DNA of 57,247 bases from Lysobacteraceae bacterium (GTDB lineage: Bacteria; Pseudomonadota; Gammaproteobacteria; Xanthomonadales; Xanthomonadaceae): the NCBI GenBank assembly GCA_008015095.1, contig SSEV01000016.1:1-57247 (forward strand). Reading direction: 5' to 3'. Shown in pieces: positions 26,699 to 34,981 of this stretch; positions within the stretch are counted from its first letter, which is position 1; each line of letters opens with the position of its first letter. The notes beneath the pieces are model-generated. The model was not told where the DNA came from. It did no database searches and was given only the letters and a program-made list of their open reading frames with translations. Both the position numbers and the translations under genes were made by a program.

Positions 26699-28053
26699 GC
26701 CGGCAACTCGCAGACGGTGACCCGGCGTTTGCCGCTCGCAGTCAGGGCGATGGCGTCGACAGTTTCGAATTCGATCGCGACATCATCGCCCGCGACCTTA
26801 CGGATGCCATCGACGATCACGGCATGAACCGACGGATCGTAATTCGTATCCGGCACCAGGCGCACAAGCAGGACATCATGCTCGCGCTGGACCACCTGAT
26901 ACTGTTTCACGCCGGTGACCGGCAGGAATACGTAGACGATGTATTCGCCTGGCACCAACCGCCCGTCGCGCAGGCGCAACGCATCGAGCTTGCGCCCGTC
27001 CACCTTCGCCAGCTTCGGCAGCGTGCGACCGCAGCTGCAGGCCGCGGCGCCCGGCGTGCCCAGGTCGCCATTGGCGTAACGCATCAAGGGCATGCCGTAG
27101 TTGTGCAGGTCGGTGATGATCAGTTCCGAAGGACCGTTCGCATCGGCGCCGGGCAAGGGGCCGAATTCGACATGGAGATGATCGATGTTCAGATGCAGGC
27201 CGTCGTGCGCTTCGCATTCGGAAGCGACCAGCATGAATTCGCGGCAGCCGTAGGTGTCGAAAGCCGGCGCGCCGAACACGCGCCGCAACACGTCGCGCTG
27301 ATGCGGATGCAGGGATTCTGCGGCCCCGAGCAGGCGTTGCGGATGGTGGATGCCGTAGCCGTTGCGCTCGATCCACTGCGCCAGTTCCACCAGCGGCCCG
27401 ACGTAGGCGATGATGGTTTCGGGTTTGAAGCGGTTGATGGCGGCCGCGTACTCGGCCATCCGCTGCTCGTTCATGTCGAATGCGTTGAGCATGCTGCGGT
27501 TGAAGGCCGCGTGATACAGGCGGTCCTTGAACAACGCGAACCCGGCGGGCGCCGCGACCGGCGCACCCCACAAATATGTCGTGCGCTGACCGAGATGCGC
27601 GCCGGCCCAGGCATAGCCGCGAAACATCACCGCGATCCGACGCTCGTAGCTCTCGCGGGTATAGCCGAAACGCAACGGCTCGCCGGTCGAGCCGCCGGTG
27701 GCCTTGAAATACAAATGGTCGCGGAACGCGGGGGCAATCATCGCTTCGGCGCGGGCGCGGATCAGCGGCTTGGTCAGCACCGGCAGGCGCGCATAGTCTT
27801 CGCGGCTGCGGATCTCGTCCGGCGAGCCGAGGCCCGCTTCGCCCCACCATTCGCGGTACAGCGGCACCTGCTCCCAACAATGCGCGATCAGCGCCTTGAG
27901 CTTGCGCCATTGCAGCGCCGCCAATTCGTCCGCGGAACGCCACTGCTGCGATTCGTACTCGCGCAGGTAGCGCAAAGTGTCGCGGCGGCGCAGGCCGGAT
28001 TCGTACGCCGGATAGAGCACGCGGCGGAACAACGGTTCGTAAAGATCCTTCAT
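26695..28053 (-). CDS. PaaK-like adenylate-forming enzyme (phenylacetate-CoA ligase family)
   Basis: A 452-residue member of the ANL/PaaK-like family. The P-loop is FKATGGSTGEPLRFGY, followed by NYGMPLMRYANGDLG (A5/A8-like) and a C-terminal domain ending KVAGDDVAIEFETVD ... ALTASGKRR. CapK-type relatives are common in polysaccharide loci, where the substrate is unknown; they may activate an acid for glycan acylation. CSCGRTLPKL adds a Cys pair that could bind metal. The track ORF runs ~170 codons into the upstream gene; I start at the ATG at 28053, which overlaps the flippase stop (TAATG). The reaction is inferred, not shown. Confidence 0.82.
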   Translation of the reverse strand: MKDLYEPLFRRVLYPAYESGLRRRDTLRYLREYESQQWRSADELAALQWRKLKALIAHCWEQVPLYREWWGEAGLGSPDEIRSREDYARLPVLTKPLIRARAEAMIAPAFRDHLYFKATGGSTGEPLRFGYTRESYERRIAVMFRGYAWAGAHLGQRTTYLWGAPVAAPAGFALFKDRLYHAAFNRSMLNAFDMNEQRMAEYAAAINRFKPETIIAYVGPLVELAQWIERNGYGIHHPQRLLGAAESLHPHQRDVLRRVFGAPAFDTYGCREFMLVASECEAHDGLHLNIDHLHVEFGPLPGADANGPSELIITDLHNYGMPLMRYANGDLGTPGAAACSCGRTLPKLAKVDGRKLDALRLRDGRLVPGEYIVYVFLPVTGVKQYQVVQREHDVLLVRLVPDTNYDPSVHAVIVDGIRKVAGDDVAIEFETVDAIALTASGKRRVTVCELPA

Positions 28054-29600
28054 TACGGCGCCTCCACGCGCAAACGCGCCCAATCCAGCAACCGCGTACC
28101 GAAGCGCGGATATCCTTTCAACAGACGTTGATGGAGATGTCGCATATAGTCGATGTCGTTCGCGGTCCAACAGCGCAGCCAAAGCGTCAGCGGCAGATAC
28201 AAGGTCGCGCCGAGCATGGCGCCGACCGCGATTTCGGCCAGCGGCGGCAGATGGTGGTGAACCAGAAGCAGCGGGCAGGCGGCGATCGCGCTCGCCAGGA
28301 TCGTGCGCGATAACCGTCCCCAATCCAGGCTGGCGCCGCTTTCGCGGATCGCCAGCGCCGTGTAGGTGAAGGCGTTCACCAGCGACACCACCGCGAATGC
28401 GATCAGCGCACCGCGCAGCCCGTCGAAATGGATCAGCACCGCATCGAGGGTGATCTTCAGCACGCCGCAGACCATCAGCAGCAACAGCACGGCGCGCTGG
28501 CGGTCGGCGCTGATCAGCAGGCTGGAACCCGCTTGCGCGGAAGCGGTCAATGCGGCGCCGGCGAGACACACCGAGAAAGCGATCGAAGCCTCCTCGTATT
28601 CATGCCCATAAAGCAGATCAACCAGCGGATCGGACAACACGATGCCGAAAGCGACCAGCGGCGCCGCCAGCAGCATCAAGTAGGCGGTCGAAGCGGCGTA
28701 ACGATACCCGGCGACCTCGCGGCCCTGGCTGAGCGCGTTGGCCATCATCGGCAGCAGCAAGGCGCCGAACACGCCTGGCACCAGCGCCGCTGCGCCGCTG
28801 GCGAGCTGATAACCGACCTTGAACTGCCCGGCCGCGTGCGAGTCGGCATAGGCGTTGAGGAACAGAATCTCGATCTCGCTGGCGGCGATGAAACCGACGG
28901 TGACGATCAACGTGCTGTAAAGCATCTGCCGGCGCACCCGCGGCACCAGTTCGGGCGGCAACGCCGGAAGATTCTCGCCAGGCGGCAGCAGCTTCTCGAC
29001 CTGGGAACGCGACATTCCGTAGAACATCACGCCTGAAACCAGGAAGACCAGCAACAACCACTCCACCGGCAAATCGAGCAACCAGACCGCGGCCACCATC
29101 GCCAGGTTCACCGGCGTGGACACCAGGGCGACCATCGCGTTGATCCGGAAATCCTCAAGGCCCTTGGCGATGCCGATGTTGAACATGTAACCGGCGCGCA
29201 ACGCGACCGCCAGCGCCAGGAAGGCGAACAGCATGCCGTGATGGAAACCTGGCGCGACATGACTGCCGGCCAACCACAGCGCCAGCCCGCCGATCACGAT
29301 CACGATCGCGAGAAACCCGCGCTGCGCGCGGCGCAAATAGGCGACCAGAGGACGCACCTGGCTTTCGCGGTCGGCGCCGCGCAGTTCGGCGACGAACTTG
29401 ATCGCCGCGCTCGCCGTGCCGGAATTGACCGCGGCCACGCCCATGCCGACCAGCCAGATCACCGCACTGTAGGCGCCGAAGCCTTCCGGTCCCAGATGCC
29501 GGGCGATGATGATCGAGGTCAGCATGCCAAGCGCGAATTCGGTGTACATCGCCACCGACGAGAACATGGTGTTGCGGAGCGTGCGCGCGCGAAGATTCAT
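28053..29600 (-). CDS. wzx: Polysaccharide flippase (Wzx/MOP family)
   Basis: A 515-residue protein with about 12-14 membrane segments and the MOP-family N-terminus NTMFSSVAMYTEFALGMLTSIIIARHLGPEGFGAYSAV. Members move lipid-linked repeat units across the inner membrane. The C-terminus is a short basic cytosolic tail. The track ORF starts further upstream in the ligase gene; the ATG at 29600 overlaps that gene's stop by 4 nt. A flippase next to a Wzy-like protein, a Wzz-like protein and a Wza-like exporter makes a Wzx/Wzy-dependent route the best reading of the locus. Confidence 0.9.
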   Translation of the reverse strand: MNLRARTLRNTMFSSVAMYTEFALGMLTSIIIARHLGPEGFGAYSAVIWLVGMGVAAVNSGTASAAIKFVAELRGADRESQVRPLVAYLRRAQRGFLAIVIVIGGLALWLAGSHVAPGFHHGMLFAFLALAVALRAGYMFNIGIAKGLEDFRINAMVALVSTPVNLAMVAAVWLLDLPVEWLLLVFLVSGVMFYGMSRSQVEKLLPPGENLPALPPELVPRVRRQMLYSTLIVTVGFIAASEIEILFLNAYADSHAAGQFKVGYQLASGAAALVPGVFGALLLPMMANALSQGREVAGYRYAASTAYLMLLAAPLVAFGIVLSDPLVDLLYGHEYEEASIAFSVCLAGAALTASAQAGSSLLISADRQRAVLLLLMVCGVLKITLDAVLIHFDGLRGALIAFAVVSLVNAFTYTALAIRESGASLDWGRLSRTILASAIAACPLLLVHHHLPPLAEIAVGAMLGATLYLPLTLWLRCWTANDIDYMRHLHQRLLKGYPRFGTRLLDWARLRVEAP

Positions 29601-30931
29601 TGCATCACCAGCAGGATCTTCACGACCACGTAAAGGCCGATCGCACCGCCGACGCCGACGATCGGCCAGATGATCGCTTCCTGCGACAGGGAAAACTCCG
29701 GAAGTTGCGGCGCATACTGACGCATGTTGGTGTAATGCGCCACCACGAGCGCCGCCAGAAGGTACAGGATCACCACATAGCTGCGGCTGAGGAAGAACGC
29801 GCAGATGAAGAATCCGGCGAGTGACAGCAGCAGCGTGAGCGAGATCTTCCGCCCCTCTTCGATCACCTCCTGCTGCGCGGCGAATTCCTCGATCTCGGCC
29901 GCAGCCTCCGCATCGCCGTCGGCCGCGGCGGCTTCCAGGTCTTCGGGCCAATCTTCGTGGACGAGGTGCTCGCGCGAAGCCGCCCACATCATCCGGAAGC
30001 AATAGATCACGAACGCCAGCCATAGAGTGAAACCGATGATGCCGGTCTCGGCCAGGATGAGCACGAAGGAATTGTGCGCAGTGAGATGGTGATAGTCCGA
30101 ATACATATCCGGTCCGACGCCCAGGATCGGGTGCTCACGGAACATCTGCAGTCCCTCGTACCAGGAGTCGACACGCCCCTGCGCCGAGGCTTCCTCGACA
30201 TCGATCTCGCTGAAACGGGACGGTAACGCCAGCAACGCGCCAGCGCCCATCAGCCCGAGCACGCCAGCCACGACGACACCGCGGGTCTGCCAGATGTAAA
30301 TGCCCATCGTGGCGAGCATGCCCAGCAGCGAGCCGCGCGAATCGGTGAGATAGACCCCATACACCAGGATCCCCGCGACGATCCGCCAGAACAGCCGTTT
30401 CAATCCGGAGACGCGACTGCTGAGATAGACCGCCATCGGCACGCATGCGACGAACAACAGGCCCAGGTCGTTCGGATCGTTGAAGATGCCGACGTACTGG
30501 ATGCGTGTGCCCTGTGACAACTCCATGCCGGTCCAGCCCAACCCGGTCTGCTTCTGCTCGATCCCGTGGAGCGACAGCACCGCCGCGCAAACCGAGAACA
30601 GCGCCATCATCTTCAGCACCCGCTCGCGACGATCGATCCCGTTGGCGAAGACCACGAACGCCAGCACCACCGGCGCGAACTTCTCGAACTGTTTGATCGC
30701 CCCGCCGGCCCAGCCGTTGAAGACGTGCGACACCATCAGCACGAACAGGAACACCAGCATGATCGGATACTGCGGCGCCTCGAAATTCTTGCGCGGGGAC
30801 AGCATCCAGAATCCGGCGGCGATCAGCAACGCGATCGGCTGCAGCGGCAGACCGATACTGTCGATCAGTTGCGGATAATCCTGTGGTCGGATCAACACCA
30901 ACAGCAGGTAGACGATCATCGCCGTGAACAT
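29597..30931 (-). CDS. O-antigen ligase / Wzy-like polymerase
   Basis: A 444-residue polytopic protein with ~11 membrane segments and the Wzy_C core: NDPNDLGLLFVACVPMA, TDSRGSLLGML, a large periplasmic loop with GRVDSWYEGLQMFREHPILGVGPDMYSDYHHLTAHNSF, then ETGIIGFTLW. A cytosolic, acidic insert (EDLEAAAADGDAEAAAEIEEFAAQQEV) lies near the C-terminus. From memory it resembles the exosortase-A-associated putative ligase family (TIGR03097). It could polymerise repeat units or join glycan to an acceptor. It sits 9 nt after the deacetylase gene and overlaps the flippase by 4 nt. Confidence 0.85.
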   Translation of the reverse strand: MFTAMIVYLLLVLIRPQDYPQLIDSIGLPLQPIALLIAAGFWMLSPRKNFEAPQYPIMLVFLFVLMVSHVFNGWAGGAIKQFEKFAPVVLAFVVFANGIDRRERVLKMMALFSVCAAVLSLHGIEQKQTGLGWTGMELSQGTRIQYVGIFNDPNDLGLLFVACVPMAVYLSSRVSGLKRLFWRIVAGILVYGVYLTDSRGSLLGMLATMGIYIWQTRGVVVAGVLGLMGAGALLALPSRFSEIDVEEASAQGRVDSWYEGLQMFREHPILGVGPDMYSDYHHLTAHNSFVLILAETGIIGFTLWLAFVIYCFRMMWAASREHLVHEDWPEDLEAAAADGDAEAAAEIEEFAAQQEVIEEGRKISLTLLLSLAGFFICAFFLSRSYVVILYLLAALVVAHYTNMRQYAPQLPEFSLSQEAIIWPIVGVGGAIGLYVVVKILLVMQ

Positions 30932-30940
30932 GAGGTCCGC

Positions 30941-32098
30941 TCATCCGGTCCGATAGCGCGAGCGGTAGCAGAACACTTCAGGCAACGCCAGCATGGCTTC
31001 GAACCAGTCGCGATCCATCTTGCGTTCGATCGGCAGCCGGCGCATCTCGAAACGGGTATCGGCCGCCAGGGCTTCCGGCGCCGCGATATAGCTGCAGGCC
31101 ATGCGATAACCGGCCTCGCGCACCGCAGCGATTTCACGCCCGTTGTAGGCGTCCGGGCCACCGACCGGATAGGACATCACCTGCACGCGGTCGCCCAGCG
31201 CCTGTTCGAGCACGCGCTTCGACCCGAAAATCTCCTCCCGCATCAGCGCTTCAGGCAGCTTGGCCAGCATTCTGTGCTCGGCGCCGTGGGTGCCGATCTC
31301 CATGCCGCCACGATGCATTTCGCGCAAATGGTTCCAGGTCATCGGCTGGCAGTCGGGATGCCCCGCGGAGGAAGGCAGTCCCCATTCGGTCTCCAGCCGC
31401 GCAATCAGCGCCTGTTGCGCCAAGGCATCGAGCGTCTTGATGCGGTCCAGCAGCATCGAAGCGAGCGAACGGCGCTCATCGAGGCCTTCAGGCAATGCCC
31501 AATCGATGCCGAGTTCGGGCACCTGAAGGCGCTGACTCGCCGTGACGCAGAGCATATAGACCAGCCAGTCGTAGGCGTAGGGACGGCCGCTTTCGATATG
31601 CCCGGTGGACACGAAGAACATCGCCGACATGCCCAGATCGTGCAGGATCGGATAGGCGATGCGGTAATTGTCGTCGTAGCCATCGTCGAAGGTGATCAGC
31701 ACCGCGCCGCGCGGAATCGGACGGCCACGTTCGAGCGCGTCGGCGACCTCATCGAAACGCATCGGAGCGAATTTGCGTTTGACCGTCTGCAATTGCTCGC
31801 GAAACGCCTCGGCGGACGCGCTGATCAATTCGAGATCGAAACGGAAATCCGAGGGTTCGGCCGATGGGAGCACCCGGTGATAGGCCAGAACGCGCACATC
31901 GCGCCGATAGAGGCCGCGCGCGAGCCGGATCAGGGGCAACAACCCGGCGCTGCGGCAGGCGCGAGCCAGACGCGGCCTGCGCCCGGGGGAATGCGCATCC
32001 GCATGCCTCCCGTGAAAGGGCGTCCGTCCCGCACCACCGATGTCGTGATCCGCCCCTGTCACTGCCTCAGGCCCCCCTGGGTTTGTTGATAGCGACAC
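30941..32098 (-). CDS. Polysaccharide deacetylase-family protein
   Basis: A 385-residue NodB-family protein of a larger type than the gene at 24814. It has VLAYHRVLP, the metal-binding ITFDDGYDDNYRIAYPIL, a ~100-residue insert, GGMEIGTHGAEHRMLAKL and YPVGGPDAYN. The basic N-terminus (~50 residues) is poorly conserved, with a GTG start at 32098 and no ATG before MRFDEV, so the true start is uncertain. It is the first gene of the minus-strand block and lies beyond the repeat at 32123. Probably acts on EPS or its lipid-linked precursor. Confidence 0.85.
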   Translation of the reverse strand: MSLSTNPGGPEAVTGADHDIGGAGRTPFHGRHADAHSPGRRPRLARACRSAGLLPLIRLARGLYRRDVRVLAYHRVLPSAEPSDFRFDLELISASAEAFREQLQTVKRKFAPMRFDEVADALERGRPIPRGAVLITFDDGYDDNYRIAYPILHDLGMSAMFFVSTGHIESGRPYAYDWLVYMLCVTASQRLQVPELGIDWALPEGLDERRSLASMLLDRIKTLDALAQQALIARLETEWGLPSSAGHPDCQPMTWNHLREMHRGGMEIGTHGAEHRMLAKLPEALMREEIFGSKRVLEQALGDRVQVMSYPVGGPDAYNGREIAAVREAGYRMACSYIAAPEALAADTRFEMRRLPIERKMDRDWFEAMLALPEVFCYRSRYRTG

Positions 32099-32122
32099 TA
32101 AACCAGTCCCTCCCGGACTTAT

Positions 32123-32242
32123 GTTCAGTGGTCGCGAACCCGAAGTGAATTCGTGCTCGCTCCCGCCGAATCAATTACTTGCGCAATTGATTCGCACCGG
32201 CATATCCCTACGCCGCGGCAACGCTGCTTTTTCAGCGCTGCC
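32123..32242 (+). repeat. Palindromic repeat, copy D
   Basis: It contains the 28-base palindrome CGAATCAATTACTTGCGCAATTGATTCG (32167-32194), the string GGCATATCCCTACGCCGCGGCAACGCTG, and a hairpin GGCAACGCTG/CAGCGCTGCC around a T-rich loop (32217-32242). The same order and much of the sequence recur at 49170-49291. The left end is diverged. It lies between divergent genes (deacetylase and J-domain protein). Confidence 0.7.
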
Positions 32243-32348
32243 TCAAACGCGATTTCCGGCCCGGCCCGGCCGAGGCCGCCAAGACTTGCGTCTGGAGGCC
32301 AAAAACTGCTCCACTTCGAGATTCGCACACGCATTTCGACACAAGGAT

Positions 32349-33155
32349 ATGGCCGAGGACACCGATTTCGCAGCGCTGTATCGCGAGCTCGGGATCGATG
32401 CGAGCTGCACCCTGACCGAGCTTCGCCACGCTTACCGACGGCGTGTGGCGAAACTGCATCCGGACCAGGGCGGGGATGCAGAGGATACCGGACGATTGCA
32501 ACGATTGAACCGTTTGCAGGCGGCGGCGATCGATTTCCATCGCCGCTATGGGCGTCTTCCGGGCAGCGCGCCCGGGACGGTCATCCGCACGACCCTGTCT
32601 TCGACGACTGCGCCCCCCCCTCCTGGCGCCCTGACTGGCGCCGCGCCCCGGTCTGCGGAGCGCTCCCCGGCCAATGCGATCGATCATGCCGAGGCGCGAG
32701 CCAGGGGACGATTCGACGATCCATCCGAGCATCTCTCGGTTCGTCGATCCGCGCCTTCTGCGCACACGGCCCCCACGGAGCCGGTCGAATTTGGCAGAAT
32801 GCCGCGCTATTTCGTCGCGGTGGCGTTGATCGCGATGTTCGTGCTCGCATGGCGCGCCGCGGGTTTCGGCCAGACGGTCGTCGGCGAAGCGCCAAGCACC
32901 GGGATGGAGCCTTCCCTGCCACCGCAGACCGCCAAGGTCATCGCCACGGGGATGGGGAAGCAGGCGGTGCTGGATATTCAGGGGGAACCGTTGGAGATGG
33001 AAGCCTTGCGCTGGAACTACGGCCCGTCGTGGGTGGAATTTCGCTGCGACAAGGTCGTGGACTGGTACAGCTCGCCGCTGCAGCCGCTGGCGGTCGCATT
33101 CGAAAGAGGAGCGGCGGCCGGCACGGTCGCGCCCCACGATGCGCCCTGCCAATGA
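32349..33155 (+). CDS. Membrane-anchored J-domain protein
   Basis: A 268-residue protein. Residues ~7-65 form a J domain (LYRELGIDASCTLTELRHAYRRRVAKLHPDQGG) with the essential HPD. A low-complexity linker follows, then one membrane helix (YFVAVALIAMFVLAWRAAGF, ~155-175) and a ~90-residue domain with GMGKQAVLDIQGEPLEME and an FRCDKVVDWY segment. There is no G/F or zinc domain. It may recruit DnaK to the membrane near the EPS machinery, but its client is unknown. The ATG at 32349 is chosen over the track's 32121; AAGGA lies just upstream, closer than usual. Confidence 0.75.
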   Translation: MAEDTDFAALYRELGIDASCTLTELRHAYRRRVAKLHPDQGGDAEDTGRLQRLNRLQAAAIDFHRRYGRLPGSAPGTVIRTTLSSTTAPPPPGALTGAAPRSAERSPANAIDHAEARARGRFDDPSEHLSVRRSAPSAHTAPTEPVEFGRMPRYFVAVALIAMFVLAWRAAGFGQTVVGEAPSTGMEPSLPPQTAKVIATGMGKQAVLDIQGEPLEMEALRWNYGPSWVEFRCDKVVDWYSSPLQPLAVAFERGAAAGTVAPHDAPCQ

Positions 33156-33177
33156 ACGCAGGCGGACGGAGCGGACC

Positions 33178-33792
33178 ATGCCTCTGAACAGAACCATCGC
33201 CTTGCTGCGCAAGGCACGGCGCAGACTGTGGATGAAATACGCGCTGCGCGGCGTGGGCGGCAGCGACAATTTCGAGCGGCTGGATCTGGCCTATACGGTC
33301 GAAGACCCCTGGAACATGGCATCGGATCTCGAACGCGCGCGCTTCGAAGCCACTAACCGCGTGATCGAACGGGCTTTCGGCAATGTCGGTTCGCTGCTCG
33401 AACTCGGCTGCGGCGAAGGTCATCAGACCGAATATTTCGCCAAGCTCAGCGATCGTCAATACGGCGTCGACGTCAGTGCGCAAGCCATCGACCGGGCGCG
33501 CAAGCGACTGCCGCAAGCCGAATTCGCCGCCACCGATGTTTTCGGTCAGCCCTGGGGCGATCAGGCCAAGCGCTTCGATCTGGTCACCGCCTGCGAAGTG
33601 CTCTATTACCTCAGCGAACCGGCCAAGACCATCGCGCAGATGCGTCATCTCGGCCGCAATGGGCTGATCACGTTCTTCGCGCCCGCCTGCGGCCGTATCG
33701 GGCCGCATCTTGACGCCATCCCTGGCGTGCGCCGCGACTGGATCTATCACGGCGGCACCGCTTGGCTGGTGGGATGGTGGCGCGATGAGTGA
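33178..33792 (+). CDS. Class I SAM-dependent methyltransferase
   Basis: A 204-residue methyltransferase with motif I SLLELGCGEGHQTEYFAKL, acidic motif II YGVDVSAQAIDRARKRLP and motif IV RFDLVTACEVLYYL. It resembles NodS-type and other small glycan methyltransferases. GGAG sits 6 nt before the ATG at 33178, which I prefer to the track's 33139. Its stop overlaps the start of the next glycosyltransferase by 8 nt, tying it to EPS assembly. O- or N-methylation of a sugar is the likely role; the acceptor is unknown. Confidence 0.85.
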   Translation: MPLNRTIALLRKARRRLWMKYALRGVGGSDNFERLDLAYTVEDPWNMASDLERARFEATNRVIERAFGNVGSLLELGCGEGHQTEYFAKLSDRQYGVDVSAQAIDRARKRLPQAEFAATDVFGQPWGDQAKRFDLVTACEVLYYLSEPAKTIAQMRHLGRNGLITFFAPACGRIGPHLDAIPGVRRDWIYHGGTAWLVGWWRDE

Positions 33793-34981
33793 GCCGGCGG
33801 CGTCGCCACTCTCAGGCTGCGGCGTCGTCTATTTCGGCAACGACTGGCATGCGGAGAATCGCACCAGCAGCCATCACGTCGCGGTGCGTTTGGCGCGCAC
33901 GTTGCCGGTGCTGTACGTGGACTCGCCCGGCATGCGCGCGCCTAACGCATCCGGTCGCGACATCAAACGCGCGGTGCGCAAGCTGCTGGCGGCGCTGAAA
34001 CCACCTCAGCGCTTGGCAGACCAACTCTGGCACTGCACGGTGCCGCAGTTGCCGTTCCGCCGGCTGCCCGGCGTCGAGGCCTTCAATCGGGTGTTCGGCC
34101 GCTGGGCGGTGCGCCGCGCATTGCGCCTGGCCGGCATCGGCAAGCGGATTTCCTGGTTCGTGGTGCCGCACCCGGGCTTTCTGGCCGGTCGGCTCGGCGA
34201 ATCCTTGTGCGTGTACTACTGCATCGACGATTACGCCGCGCACCCTGGCGTCGACGCCGAACGCATCGCGCGCAGCGATCTGGAACTGAGCCAGCGCGCG
34301 GATCTGCTGTTCGTCGCGCCGCCGGCGCTGGTCGAAGCCAAACGCGCGCTCAATCCCCGTACGATATTCTCGCCGCACGGCGTCGACGCCGATCTGTTCG
34401 GCAAGGCCCAGGATCCTGCTACGGCAATCCCGGACTCGGCGCGCGCGCTGCCCGGCCCGGTCATCGGCTACATCGGCTCGATCCACGAATGGATCGACGT
34501 GCCGCTGATCGAATGGCTCGCCGCGCAGCGGCCGCAATGGAGTTTCCTGTTGGTCGGGCATGCCCATGTCGCGGTGGAGGGTCTGCGCGCACTGCCCAAC
34601 GTGCATCTGGTCGGGCCACAGCCCTATGCCTCGCTACCGCAGTGGGCCAAGGCCTTCGACGCCACGATCATTCCGTACCGGCTCAATCGTCAGGTTGCGA
34701 ACGCGAATCCGCTGAAACTGCGTGAATATCTCGCCGCAGGCAAACCGGTGGTGAGCGTTCGCAATCCGGAAATCGAGAAGTTCGCCGCCTGGGTCCGCAT
34801 CGCCGACGATCGCGAGCAATTCCTCGCCGGTCTGGACGCAGCGGTCGTCGACAACGCGCCGGACGCCATCGCGCAACGCATCGCCGCCGTCGCCGACCAG
34901 ACTTGGGACGCCCGGGCCGAAGCCGTGCTCGCGCAGGTGGCCGGATATCTTTCATCGCATTCGCATCAGGCGTCTCCATGA
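33785..34981 (+). CDS. Glycosyltransferase (GT4-like, GT-B fold)
   Basis: A 398-residue GT-B protein. The N-terminal domain (GVVYFGNDWHAENRTSSHHVAVRLAR) and the C-terminal domain (GPVIGYIGSIHEWIDVPLIEWLA, LVGHAHVAVEGLRALPNVHLVG, KLREYLAAGKPVVSV) match the family seen in XrtA-type loci as a glycosyltransferase family 1/4 protein. The usual EX7E motif is weak: the segment reads NANPLKLREYLAAG. It overlaps the methyltransferase (8 nt) and the following fusion gene (ATGA, 4 nt). Confidence 0.85.
   Translation: MSEPAASPLSGCGVVYFGNDWHAENRTSSHHVAVRLARTLPVLYVDSPGMRAPNASGRDIKRAVRKLLAALKPPQRLADQLWHCTVPQLPFRRLPGVEAFNRVFGRWAVRRALRLAGIGKRISWFVVPHPGFLAGRLGESLCVYYCIDDYAAHPGVDAERIARSDLELSQRADLLFVAPPALVEAKRALNPRTIFSPHGVDADLFGKAQDPATAIPDSARALPGPVIGYIGSIHEWIDVPLIEWLAAQRPQWSFLLVGHAHVAVEGLRALPNVHLVGPQPYASLPQWAKAFDATIIPYRLNRQVANANPLKLREYLAAGKPVVSVRNPEIEKFAAWVRIADDREQFLAGLDAAVVDNAPDAIAQRIAAVADQTWDARAEAVLAQVAGYLSSHSHQASP

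Noticed and set aside
26461-28131. 556-residue plus-strand ORF opposite the PaaK-like and GT4 genes
   Set aside because: The minus strand carries clear ANL and GT-B motifs; the plus-strand product is arginine/histidine/glutamine-rich shadow sequence.
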